DNA from: an uncultured Collinsella sp.
Lineage (GTDB): Bacteria > Actinomycetota > Coriobacteriia > Coriobacteriales > Coriobacteriaceae
Length of the DNA stretch: 64,000 bases
Assembly: GCA_902470765.1 (NCBI GenBank)
Contig: CABRHW010000012.1
Span: forward strand, 5,403 to 69,402
Reading direction: 5' to 3'
Shown here: positions 36,665-44,788 of the stretch, piece by piece
How the letters are laid out: each line of letters opens with the position of its first letter
How positions within the stretch are numbered: the first letter of the stretch is position 1
The notes under the pieces: model-generated
Database searches by the model: none
What the model was told of the DNA's origin: nothing
Seen by the model: the letters and a program-made list of their open reading frames with translations, nothing else
Made by a program: the position numbers and the translations under genes

Positions 36665-37753
36665 TTAGGCCAGGATAGAGTGGCCGTAGGCGTTGGCTGC
36701 CTTGATGGCGGCGGCGAATTTCTCGTCGGTGAAGGGCTCGGGGTTTCCCTGCTTCCACTCGTTGGTGGCGTGCGCGTACTCGCACAGGGCAGGGATGTCG
36801 GCCTCGGAAAGCCCGACCTGCTCAAGCGTCACGGGCAGGCCCATCTGCTTGTTAAAGGCGGCGTAGCACTCAAGGTTCTCGGTATCGCCAGTATAGGCAA
36901 ACAGCACGAGCACGCCCAGGCTTACGACCTCGCCGTGCAGATAGGTTCCCTCGCGCGGAATGCTGCACGTCGCATTGTAGAACGCGTGTGCCACGCTCGA
37001 GTTGTAGTAGTAATCGTTTTGGTTGGTCAGGTTGGAGACGTAGCCCGTGTTGACCACGATGTCGAGCGCGATCTGCTTGACGGCCTCGGTCGACTGATCC
37101 TGGCGCACGTCCTCAAGACCCTGCACGCCATAGGTAAACAGCGGCTCGGAGCAGGTGTGGGCGAGCGCCAGGCCAAGACCGGCGGTGTGCTCCAAGTTGC
37201 CGGCGCTCGTGGCGTACTCGACTTCGGGCTGCTTGGACAGGGCATCGCCCACGCCGGCCCAGAAGTACTCCGCCGGAGCCTCGGCGATGATCTTGGGGTT
37301 GATGAAGATGTGCGCCGGTCGGTTGGGGTACGAATAGCCCTCGAGCGAGCCGTCGTCGTTGTACACGACGGCAATGGCGGTCGCGGCGGAGCAGTTGGAA
37401 CAGATCGTCGGGACCGTAAAGACGATCTTCTTGAGCTCGATGGCCGCCGTCTTGACGGTGTCGAGCGCCTTGCCGCCGCCGCAGGCGATAAGAACATCAG
37501 CCTCCTGGCAGGAAGGGGAGTTCACGACCTTGGCGATATTGGCACGCGTACTGTTGGTGCCATAGACGCGCGTCTCTAGAATTTCGACATCGGTGCCTGC
37601 CAGCGCAGCTTCGATACCGGGCAGTGCGGCGGCCAGTGCACGTTTGCCGCCAATGATGGCGACCTTGGTCGCTCCGTACTCGGCCAGCGCTCCGGGCAGC
37701 TCGTCAAAGCAGTCTTCGCCGACGGTATAGTCGCTCATTCCAATCGTGCGCAT
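36665..37753 (-). CDS. Iron-containing alcohol dehydrogenase family (GldA-like)
   Basis: 362 residues. NAD-dependent polyol/alcohol dehydrogenase of the group III family, closest by pattern to glycerol dehydrogenase. NAD-binding CGGGKALDTVKTAAIELKK near residue 90 and the metal-site segment REGTYLHGEVVSLGVLVL near 273. DALSKQPEVEYA at about 171 supplies the metal-binding Asp. Substrate unknown. AAGG precedes the ATG; the promoter lies in the region shared with the ileS T-box but on the other strand. Confidence 0.85.
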   Translation of the reverse strand: MRTIGMSDYTVGEDCFDELPGALAEYGATKVAIIGGKRALAAALPGIEAALAGTDVEILETRVYGTNSTRANIAKVVNSPSCQEADVLIACGGGKALDTVKTAAIELKKIVFTVPTICSNCSAATAIAVVYNDDGSLEGYSYPNRPAHIFINPKIIAEAPAEYFWAGVGDALSKQPEVEYATSAGNLEHTAGLGLALAHTCSEPLFTYGVQGLEDVRQDQSTEAVKQIALDIVVNTGYVSNLTNQNDYYYNSSVAHAFYNATCSIPREGTYLHGEVVSLGVLVLFAYTGDTENLECYAAFNKQMGLPVTLEQVGLSEADIPALCEYAHATNEWKQGNPEPFTDEKFAAAIKAANAYGHSILA

Positions 37754-37874
37754 AGCAACCTTCTTTCTTTTGATAAAGTGCTTTCAGGTATTTTGCTCCT
37801 AGAGAAGGTCCACAGCCGCGAGAAATTTCGAACGTATAAAACCAGTGTTGAGGGTTTTTCGCCGGCGCGGAACG

Positions 37875-37883
37875 TGCTAGCAT
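37875..37883 (+). promoter_or_regulatory. Candidate extended -10 promoter of the ileS T-box leader
   Basis: TG-c-TAGCAT placed about ten bases before the first conserved T-box segment, which fits the expected start. The rest of the gap back to 37754 holds only the divergent dehydrogenase promoter region. Confidence 0.45.
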
Positions 37884-37892
37884 ACTCCGCAT

Positions 37893-38196
37893 AAGCGTTG
37901 ATGGGGACGAGTAGTCGGCCGTCCGCATGCTACAGAGAGCGGGGAGCGCTGAGAACCCGTGCATGCGACCGATGAAAATCACCCCGGAGCTGCGGTCCCA
38001 ACGGACGTACCGCGCAGGTTCGTCTTAGTAGACATCGCCGAGATGGTCGTCGATACAGGCCAGCCGAGTAACGGATGCGAGCGCGCGGCGACGCGGGCGA
38101 GGGCATCTAAGCTGGGTGGTTAAGCGAAGAGCTTTTACGGGCAGTCTGCCCGTTTTGTGGCGCTTCGTCCCAGCTTGTAGGGACGGGCGCTTTTTT
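37893..38196 (+). promoter_or_regulatory. T-box riboswitch leader of ileS
   Basis: Senses uncharged tRNA-Ile and controls ileS by transcription attenuation. Stem I spans 37898-38002 (GTTG...GGGAC pairs with GTCCCAAC) with GATGGGGACGAGTAG near its 5' side. An ATC, the Ile codon, lies at 37978-37980 on the 3' side, where the specifier is expected. The T-box is TGGGTGGTTAAGCG at 38113-38126. Antiterminator: AAGCTGGG (38109-38116) pairs with CCCAGCTT (38169-38176) and AAGCG with CGCTT. Competing terminator: GCGC..CGTCCC (38160-38171) with GGGACG.GCGC (38180-38190) and six T. A small hairpin ACGGGCA/TGCCCGT lies between. Confidence 0.88.
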
Positions 38197-38239
38197 GGTG
38201 CCCAGAGGGCGTGCGCGCCCACGACATGAAAGGGGTACC

Positions 38240-41044
38240 GTGGCAAACGAGTACAAGCAGACGATGAATCTGCCCAAAACCGGATTTCCCATGCGTGCCG
38301 GTCTTTCCAAGTCCGAGCCCAAGCGACTCAAGGACTGGCAGGACAACAAGGTCTACGAGCAAGTTCTAAAGAAGAACGAGGGTCACAAGAAGTTCGTGCT
38401 GCACGACGGTCCTCCGTACGCCAACGGCCCGATCCATATCGGCCATGCCATGAACAAGATCTCCAAGGACATGATCAACCGTTACTGGATGATGCAGGGC
38501 TATGAGGTTCCCTATGTCCCCGGTTGGGACTGTCATGGCCAGCCGATCGAGCATAAGGTCGAGGAGAAGCTTGGCACCGAGAAGTTCAACCAGACCTCCA
38601 CGGCTAAGATCCGCGAGCTTTGCAACAAGTTCGCTGTCGAGAACATCGAGCTCCAGAAGGCTGGCTTCCGTCGCCTTGGCGTGCTTGGCGACTGGGACAA
38701 CCCGTATCTGACGCTCTATCACCAGCATGACGCCGCCGACATTGAGGTCTTCAAGGCCATGTTCGACAAGGGCATGATCTATCGCGGCCACAAGCCCGTC
38801 CACTGGTGCAAGCACTGCCACACCGCGCTGGCCGAGGCTGAGATCGAGTACTCCGACGAGACGAGCCCGTCCATCTTCGTGCGCTTTGAGATGACCTCCA
38901 AGCCCGCCGGTCTCGAGAACTTCGACGGCCCGGTCGACTTTATCATCTGGACGACCACGCCGTGGACCATCCCCTCCGACCAGGCAGTTTCCCTCAAGCC
39001 CGGCGCCGCCTACGTCGCCGTTGAGCACGACGGCCGCGCCGAGGTCATGCTCGAGGACCTGGCTCCCAAGTGCTGCGAGGAGTTTGGCTGGGAGTACACT
39101 CCGGTTATGGTCGACGGCAAGCCCTATGTGGTTCCCGCCGAGACCTTCCACCACATCCACTACAAGCAGCCGATCTTTGACGGTGTCGAGGGCGTGGCGC
39201 TGCTGGCCGATTACGTCGGTGTCGATGACGGTACCGGTATTGTCCACAACTCGCCCGGCCACGGCGTCGACGACTACTTTGCCTGCCTCAAGGAGGGCAT
39301 CACCGACATCTGCATGCCGGTCGATGACGACGGCAAGTTCTACACCGGCGAGGAGTTTGGCACCGGTGGCCCCTTCAGCGGTATGGACACCGATGAGGCC
39401 AACCCGCACATCATCGAGTTCCTGCGCGAGCGCGGTACCCTAGTCCTCGAGAAGAAGATCACGCACAGCTATCCGCACTGCTGGCGTTGCAAGCACCCGG
39501 TGCTCTTCCGTGCTACCGACCAGTGGTTTGTCTCGATGGACAAGACCGGTTTGCGCGAGCAGGCTGGCAAAGAGGTCCGCGAGAACGTCAAGTGGTATCC
39601 GGCCCACGCGGCCAACCGCATCGGCGCCATGGTCGAGCAGCGTCCCGACTGGTGCATCAGCCGTCAGCGCAACTGGGGCGTGCCTATCCCCAGCTACACT
39701 TGCGCCGACTGCGGCGAGAAGGTCATGAACGACGCCACGCTCGACGCCGTCATCAAGCTCTTCCACGAGAAGGGCTCCGACGCCTGGTTCACCGACGCTC
39801 CCGAGAGCTACCTGGGCGAGGCCTGCGTCTGCCCCAAGTGCGGCGGTCATCACCTCAAGGCCGATAAGGACATCCTCGACGTGTGGTGGGATTCCGGCGT
39901 GTCTTGGAAGGCCGTCTGCGAGTATCGCCCTGAGCTTGAGTACCCGGCGGACGTGTATCTTGAGGGCTCCGACCAGCACCGCGGTTGGTTCCAGAGCTCG
40001 CTGCTCACCTCGGTGGGTGCCAACGGCCACGCTCCGTACAAGGCGGTCGTCTCGCAGGGCTTCACACTCGATGGTCAGGGCCGCAAGATGTCCAAGTCGC
40101 TCGGCAACGTGATCGACCCCAATAAGGTCTGCGACGAGATGGGCGCTGACATCATCCGTCTGTGGGTTGCCTCCGTCGACACCAGCTCTGACGTCTCCAT
40201 CGACCACGAGATTCTCGCTCGTACGTCCGATGCCTATCGCCGTTTCCGCAACACGCTGCGCTTCTTGCTCTCCGAGCTCGAGGGTCAGTTTGAACCCGAG
40301 ACCGACGGCGTCGCCTTTGCTGACTTGCTGCCGCTCGACAAGCTCATGGTTGCCCGTCTGACCCAGGTCCAGGCCGAGGTCGACGACGCTTACTCTTGCT
40401 ACGAGTTCCCGCGCGCCTACCGTGCGCTTTATGACTTCGTGGTTACCGAGCTTTCCAACGTGTACCTCGACGCCCTGAAGGACCGTCTGTACTGCGATAA
40501 GCCCGGCTCGCTCGAGCGCCGCAGCGCCCAGACCGTGCTGGCCGAGCTCTTCTCGATGCTCATGCGCGACCTGCAGCCGATCCTGTCCTACACCGTCGAC
40601 GAGGCCATGGCATATGCGCCCGCCGGCTGCGTCGATCACCAGAAGTACGCCGCGCTGCTAGATTGGTACAAGTCGCCCATCACGGTCGATGAGGCCAACG
40701 AGTTTGAGGGCGTGCTCGAGGCTTCTCTTGAGCTCCGTAGCGCCGTGACCAAGGCCCTTGAGGATGCCCGTTCTGCCGGCACCTTTACCAAGAGCCAGCA
40801 GGTTCGCGTCAAGGCGGTCGTTCCCGCCGAGATGTACGCGCTGCTGACCGGCGACAAGGCTGTCGACCTGGCCGAGTTCTACATCGTCTCCGATGTTGAG
40901 CTGACCCAGGGCGAGGAGCTCTCCGTTGCTATCGAGGCTGCCGAGGGCGAGTGCTGCGACCGTTGCTGGAATTATCGCACCACCGTCGGCGAGTACAACG
41001 GCCACGCTCACATCTGTAAGCGCTGCGCAGAGGCGCTGAACTAG
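38240..41044 (+). CDS. ileS: Isoleucyl-tRNA synthetase
   Basis: 934 residues. GTG start at 38240, chosen for AAAGGGG upstream and because the longer frame runs through the T-box terminator. Class I core: HIGH motif H66IGH, editing (CP1) domain from about 200 (WTTTPWTIPSDQA), and K616MSKS. The C-terminal zinc site has CCDRCWNYR and CKRC, typical of bacterial IleRS1 with Zn. Regulated by the T-box. Its stop codon TAG is the first three bases of palindromic repeat A copy 2. Confidence 0.96.
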   Translation: MANEYKQTMNLPKTGFPMRAGLSKSEPKRLKDWQDNKVYEQVLKKNEGHKKFVLHDGPPYANGPIHIGHAMNKISKDMINRYWMMQGYEVPYVPGWDCHGQPIEHKVEEKLGTEKFNQTSTAKIRELCNKFAVENIELQKAGFRRLGVLGDWDNPYLTLYHQHDAADIEVFKAMFDKGMIYRGHKPVHWCKHCHTALAEAEIEYSDETSPSIFVRFEMTSKPAGLENFDGPVDFIIWTTTPWTIPSDQAVSLKPGAAYVAVEHDGRAEVMLEDLAPKCCEEFGWEYTPVMVDGKPYVVPAETFHHIHYKQPIFDGVEGVALLADYVGVDDGTGIVHNSPGHGVDDYFACLKEGITDICMPVDDDGKFYTGEEFGTGGPFSGMDTDEANPHIIEFLRERGTLVLEKKITHSYPHCWRCKHPVLFRATDQWFVSMDKTGLREQAGKEVRENVKWYPAHAANRIGAMVEQRPDWCISRQRNWGVPIPSYTCADCGEKVMNDATLDAVIKLFHEKGSDAWFTDAPESYLGEACVCPKCGGHHLKADKDILDVWWDSGVSWKAVCEYRPELEYPADVYLEGSDQHRGWFQSSLLTSVGANGHAPYKAVVSQGFTLDGQGRKMSKSLGNVIDPNKVCDEMGADIIRLWVASVDTSSDVSIDHEILARTSDAYRRFRNTLRFLLSELEGQFEPETDGVAFADLLPLDKLMVARLTQVQAEVDDAYSCYEFPRAYRALYDFVVTELSNVYLDALKDRLYCDKPGSLERRSAQTVLAELFSMLMRDLQPILSYTVDEAMAYAPAGCVDHQKYAALLDWYKSPITVDEANEFEGVLEASLELRSAVTKALEDARSAGTFTKSQQVRVKAVVPAEMYALLTGDKAVDLAEFYIVSDVELTQGEELSVAIEAAEGECCDRCWNYRTTVGEYNGHAHICKRCAEALN

Positions 41045-41096
41045 TCGTTGGGGACGTTCTTAAATGACTAGTCAAACAAGAGCGTCCCCAATGACT
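41042..41096. repeat. Palindromic intergenic repeat A, copy 2
   Basis: Same orientation as the copy at 13199: TAGTCGTTGGGGACGTTCTT identical in both, then ATGACTAGTC and GTCCCCAATGACT. The left arm's TAG doubles as the ileS stop codon. Confidence 0.8.
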
Positions 41097-41111
41097 ACCT
41101 GTGTCACATTC

Positions 41112-41149
41112 AAGCGGCATTCTGTTTTTCGGAATGCCGCTTTCTTTTT
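41112..41149 (+). terminator. Intrinsic terminator after ileS
   Basis: AAGCGGCATTC pairs with GAATGCCGCTT over a loop of nine bases, then TTTCTTTTT. Confidence 0.85.
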
Positions 41150-41204
41150 ATGCTGGTTATTTATCTGGCGTTAGCGAATATGTCGTGCGCCCTGCGTGTG
41201 GCAA

Positions 41205-41210
41205 TATAAG
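41205..41210 (+). promoter_or_regulatory. Candidate -10 of lspA-rluD
   Basis: TATAAG 52 bases before the TTG start of lspA; no clear -35. Confidence 0.35.
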
Positions 41211-41262
41211 ATGGTTCTTTGCGTTAATCGTAATTCGATGATCTTGAGGGTAGGGGATTGAT

Positions 41263-41862
41263 TTGGGTCGTGGTGCGGATATGACGCCGCCTTTGCGTTG
41301 GCGGTTGGGTGTTGCTGGTTGCGTGGCGTTGGCCGTGCTGCTCGTTGACCAGCTGACCAAGCTTGCGGTTCGTGCCGTTGGCGATGCCCTGCATGTGACC
41401 GTTATCCCCGGCGTGATTGATTTTCTGTTTGTCCGCAATATCGGAGCCGCCTTCAGCATGGGCGAGGGGCATGGCGTTGCGTTCGCTGTGCTGGCGCTTG
41501 CGGTCATTGTCGCCATTGTCGTGTACTTGCTCCGTGCGCCTCAGCTCGCTCGTCTTGAGGTCGTGGGCATGGCTATGGTTGCGGGCGGCGCCATCGGTAA
41601 CGCGATCGACCGCCTCGCCTTTGGTTTCGTGACCGATTTTATAGCCACCACGTTCATCGACTTTCCCGTCTTTAACGTTGCCGATATCGGCATCACCGTA
41701 GGCGTCGTGCTTGCCCTCATCGGTTACATGTTTCTGAGTCCCGCCGCTCGCGAGGTCGATGCGACCGCCGAGCTCAACGCCCATGACGAGGCCCGCGTTA
41801 AGCGCAAAGCCCAGCAGCGTGGGGAGCGTGCCCGCAAGATTCGCGAAAGGAATGAGCGCTAA
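41263..41862 (+). CDS. lspA: Lipoprotein signal peptidase LspA
   Basis: 199 residues from a TTG start, preferred over the ATG at 41281 because a GAGGGTAGGGG site lies at the right distance before TTG only. Four TM helices. Catalytic Asp116 (GNAIDRL) and Asp141 (FNVADIGI), with the FLFVRNIGAAFSMG motif. Cleaves prolipoproteins in the membrane; the lipoprotein at 689 is a likely client. A highly basic cytoplasmic tail (about 165-199) is longer than usual. Overlaps the next gene as TAATG. Confidence 0.92.
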   Translation: MGRGADMTPPLRWRLGVAGCVALAVLLVDQLTKLAVRAVGDALHVTVIPGVIDFLFVRNIGAAFSMGEGHGVAFAVLALAVIVAIVVYLLRAPQLARLEVVGMAMVAGGAIGNAIDRLAFGFVTDFIATTFIDFPVFNVADIGITVGVVLALIGYMFLSPAAREVDATAELNAHDEARVKRKAQQRGERARKIRERNER

Positions 41863-42875
41863 TGGCCGACATCCATATCCTTGTTGCCGACGATGCCGCT
41901 GGTCAGCGTCTTGACGCCTATCTGGGCGCCAATGACGGCTGCCCTACGCGCTCTGCCTGTGCGCATCTGATTGAGGGCGGTGCCGTATGTGTCAATGGCG
42001 AGACCTGCCTGTCCAAAAAGTATGCCGTGCGCTCCGGTGACCGCATCTCGGTCGACCTGCCCGAGCCGCACGATCCCACCGATGTGATTCCCGAGGCCAT
42101 CCCGCTCGACATTCGCTATGAGGACGACTATCTCATTGTGCTCTCCAAGCAGCGTGGCCTGGTGTGCCATCCTGCGCATGGTCATGAGAGCGGCACGCTC
42201 GCGAATGCCCTGGTCTATCATTGCGGTATCGACCATCTGGGTACCGTGCAGGGCGAGGATCGCCCCGGTATCGTGCATCGTTTAGATCGCGATACCTCGG
42301 GTCTCATGCTTGCGGCAAAGGACGACGACACGCAGCGCGCGCTTCAAAATCTCATTCGCACGCGCACGCTCGATCGTCGCTATATCACGCTCGTTCACGG
42401 TCACATCGCCATGGACGAGGGCACCATTAACACCGGCATTGCCCGCTCTACGCGTGACCGTGTCAAGATGGCGGTTTCGGACGATCCTTTCGCGCGCCAG
42501 GCCATTACGACCTTTAAGGTCCTTGAGCGCTTTGATTCCACGCGTTTTGATGACGGCTATACGCTCGTCGAGTGCCACCTGTTTACGGGCCGCACACATC
42601 AGATTCGCGTGCATATGCGCCATATCAACCATGCCTGCGTGGGCGATCCGCTCTACGGCAAGTGCGATGCACGCGCCGATCAGGGTCTGACCAGGCAATT
42701 CCTTCATTCCTGGCGCGTCGCATTCGACCATCCCGTGACGGGGGAGCGTATTGAGTGCCGCGATGAGCTGCCGTGGGATCTTGCCGCGGTTCTCGACGAC
42801 CTGGCTCCTCGCTCACTCGGTCGTACTGCCGCTGGCGACGAAATCGTTCCGCAGCTCGGTCTTCTCGAAGTCTAG
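41862..42875 (+). CDS. RluA/RluD-family pseudouridine synthase
   Basis: 337 residues. S4 RNA-binding domain at the N-terminus (RLDAYLG, IEGGAVCVNGE), then the catalytic domain with Asp142 in HRLDRDTSG and GRTHQIRVHMRHINHACVGDPLYG. Makes pseudouridine in 23S rRNA or tRNA; by the lspA-rluD operon pairing it resembles RluD, but the site cannot be confirmed. Starts on the lspA stop. Confidence 0.9.
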   Translation: MADIHILVADDAAGQRLDAYLGANDGCPTRSACAHLIEGGAVCVNGETCLSKKYAVRSGDRISVDLPEPHDPTDVIPEAIPLDIRYEDDYLIVLSKQRGLVCHPAHGHESGTLANALVYHCGIDHLGTVQGEDRPGIVHRLDRDTSGLMLAAKDDDTQRALQNLIRTRTLDRRYITLVHGHIAMDEGTINTGIARSTRDRVKMAVSDDPFARQAITTFKVLERFDSTRFDDGYTLVECHLFTGRTHQIRVHMRHINHACVGDPLYGKCDARADQGLTRQFLHSWRVAFDHPVTGERIECRDELPWDLAAVLDDLAPRSLGRTAAGDEIVPQLGLLEV

Positions 42876-42893
42876 CCAGTATTAGGTGGTTTC

Positions 42894-42920
42894 TTGAACT
42901 CGATTAGCCTGCGGTAAGAT
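42894..42920 (+). promoter_or_regulatory. Candidate promoter of the glycosyltransferase gene
   Basis: TTGAAC (42894-42899), 15-base spacer, TAAGAT (42915-42920). Confidence 0.35.
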
Positions 42921-42957
42921 ATACGGTTGTTTACGTAACGCGTTCTCGGGAGCCTGC

Positions 42958-44253
42958 ATGCTCGCCTTTTTACAAACCAACACACCCATTGTGATCTTCA
43001 ACCAGATTGTCGTCACGCTGCTCACGGTCTGCTTTCTGTACCAGGTGGTCTTCTTTGTCATTGGCGCTCTTCGTGGCGAGGTCGCGCCTCCCAAGGCCAA
43101 AAAACTCCATCGCTATGCTTTTTTTATCGCGGCGCATAATGAGGAGGCCGTGATTGCCAACCTCGTTCGCTCCATCAAGGACCAGGATTATCCGTCCGAG
43201 CTTATCGAGGTCTTCGTGGTCGCCGATGCCTGTACCGATAACACGGCGCAGCTCGCGCGCGAGGCGGGCGCCATCGTTTATGAGCGCAACGACCTGGCCC
43301 GCAAGGGTAAGAGCTGGGTCATGGACTTTGGTTTTGACCGCATCCTTAACGAGTATCCCGACACGTTTGAGGGCTACTTTATCTTCGATGCCGATAACGT
43401 CATCTCCCGCGATTACGTGTCCAAGATGAACGATGCCTTTGACCAGGGATTCCACGTGGTCACGAGCTATCGTAACTCCAAGAACTTCGGCAGCTCGTGG
43501 ATTTCGTCTGCCAACGCCACCTGGTATCTGCGTGAGGCGCGCTTTCTCAACAACGCGCGCAACATCTGCAAGACTTCTTGCGCCGTCTCGGGTTCGGGCT
43601 ACCTCATCTCCGCTAGTGTCATCGAGGGCATGCACGGTTGGCAGTTCCACACGCTGACCGAGGACATCCAGTTCACCACGTTCTGCGCCATTCACGGCAT
43701 TCGCATTGGCTATGCGCCGGCGGAGTTCTTTGACGAACAACCCGTGACGTTTAAGGCGTCCTGGAAACAGCGCATGCGTTGGACCAAGGGCTTCTACCAG
43801 GTGTTCTTTACTTACGGTAAGCACCTGATCAAGTCGACCTTCCGCTACCATCGCTTTGCCGCCTACGACATGTTCATGACGATCGCCCCGGGTATGCTGC
43901 TATCGCTGATCTCGATGCTCGCTAATGCGACGTTCTTGATTGTGGGTGGCCTTTCGCATGGTTTCTTGGCTACCGAAGTCGAGATGCAGGCGTGCGCCGC
44001 TTCGCTCATTATGACCTTCGCCATGATGTATCAGACCTTCTTTATCCTGGCGCTGCTCACGACTATCTTTGAGTACAAGCACATTCACTGCGCTCAAAAG
44101 TGGCGTCTGGTGACTAACCTGTTTACCTTCCCGATCTTTATGTTCAGCTATATCCCCATCACGGTGGCCGCGCTGTTCCTGAAGGTCGACTGGGTGCCGA
44201 CGCAGCACGCCGTCAACGTTACCCTTGACGAGGTCATGCAAGGCGCCAAATAA
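42958..44253 (+). CDS. Membrane glycosyltransferase, GT2 family
   Basis: 431 residues. One N-terminal TM helix (about 18-38), a cytoplasmic GT-A domain (about 50-270) and three or more C-terminal TM helices, the topology of hyaluronan/cellulose/poly-GlcNAc synthase-like enzymes. Motifs: FFIAAHNEEAVIANLV, ADACTDNTAQ, FIFDADN (the DxD), LTEDIQFT and the Q-x-x-R-W-type QRMRWTKGF. Acts alone here, with no polysaccharide cluster around, so product and acceptor are unknown. A terminator repeat follows. Confidence 0.88.
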   Translation: MLAFLQTNTPIVIFNQIVVTLLTVCFLYQVVFFVIGALRGEVAPPKAKKLHRYAFFIAAHNEEAVIANLVRSIKDQDYPSELIEVFVVADACTDNTAQLAREAGAIVYERNDLARKGKSWVMDFGFDRILNEYPDTFEGYFIFDADNVISRDYVSKMNDAFDQGFHVVTSYRNSKNFGSSWISSANATWYLREARFLNNARNICKTSCAVSGSGYLISASVIEGMHGWQFHTLTEDIQFTTFCAIHGIRIGYAPAEFFDEQPVTFKASWKQRMRWTKGFYQVFFTYGKHLIKSTFRYHRFAAYDMFMTIAPGMLLSLISMLANATFLIVGGLSHGFLATEVEMQACAASLIMTFAMMYQTFFILALLTTIFEYKHIHCAQKWRLVTNLFTFPIFMFSYIPITVAALFLKVDWVPTQHAVNVTLDEVMQGAK

Positions 44254-44261
44254 CCACCACC

Positions 44262-44303
44262 AAAACCACCGCAAAGGGGACAGGCACCTTTGTGGTGGTT
44301 TTT
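44262..44303. terminator. Terminator / palindromic repeat B, copy 2
   Basis: AAAACCACCGCAAAGG (44262-44277) pairs with CCTTTGTGGTGGTTTT (44287-44302) and TTTT follows. The loop GGACAGGCA matches the reverse complement of the copy 1 loop, so the two copies are inverted relative to each other. Confidence 0.8.
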
Positions 44304-44334
44304 GCTTTTGCGATGCAGCTCGAGGAGGCGTCCG

Positions 44335-44757
44335 ATGGTCTATATCCCGTTTTGGACTTGCATCTTTGCCGGCGTGGCAATTGATGCCCGAGAGCGACGG
44401 TTTCCCAATGGGCTTGCCGGCGCATGTGCCGTGGCGGCGTTAGCAGGCGTTTGGCTCGACAGGGGCGTTAACACTGCACTTGATCATGCCGGTCTTGCGG
44501 TCATCGTCTACCTTGCCCTTGTGCTTACTGAGTCACTCTGGCGTCGTGTTCGCCACGCCCCCGGCATTGGCATGGGGGACGTCAAGGCGCTCTTCGCGCT
44601 TTGCACGCTCGACCCTATGGGCGGCATCGTGGCATTTGCCGTCGCGCTCCTGGTCCTTGCCCTCTCCTGCCTCTTCACAAAATCGCGCTCCCTGCCATTG
44701 CTCCCGTTTTTAGTGCCGATTTTTGCCATAATCGAGGTCGTGGGCTGCACATTGTAA
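44335..44757 (+). CDS. A24-type prepilin peptidase-like membrane protein
   Basis: 140 residues from ATG 44335, chosen for GAGGAGG. About four TM helices with the two catalytic aspartates of A24 peptidases: DARERRFPN (near residue 18) and GMGDVKALF (near 81). It lacks the N-terminal methylase domain of classical PilD. No pilin or type II/IV secretion genes are in the window, so its substrate must be encoded elsewhere. 31 bases from the next gene. Confidence 0.85.
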   Translation: MVYIPFWTCIFAGVAIDARERRFPNGLAGACAVAALAGVWLDRGVNTALDHAGLAVIVYLALVLTESLWRRVRHAPGIGMGDVKALFALCTLDPMGGIVAFAVALLVLALSCLFTKSRSLPLLPFLVPIFAIIEVVGCTL

Positions 44758-44788
44758 CCGATTGCGCATCCTTCTTAAGGAGCATGCT

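Noticed and set aside
38195..38239. N-terminal extension of IleRS
   Set aside because: Would start in the T-box terminator; the GTG at 38240 has a good ribosome site.
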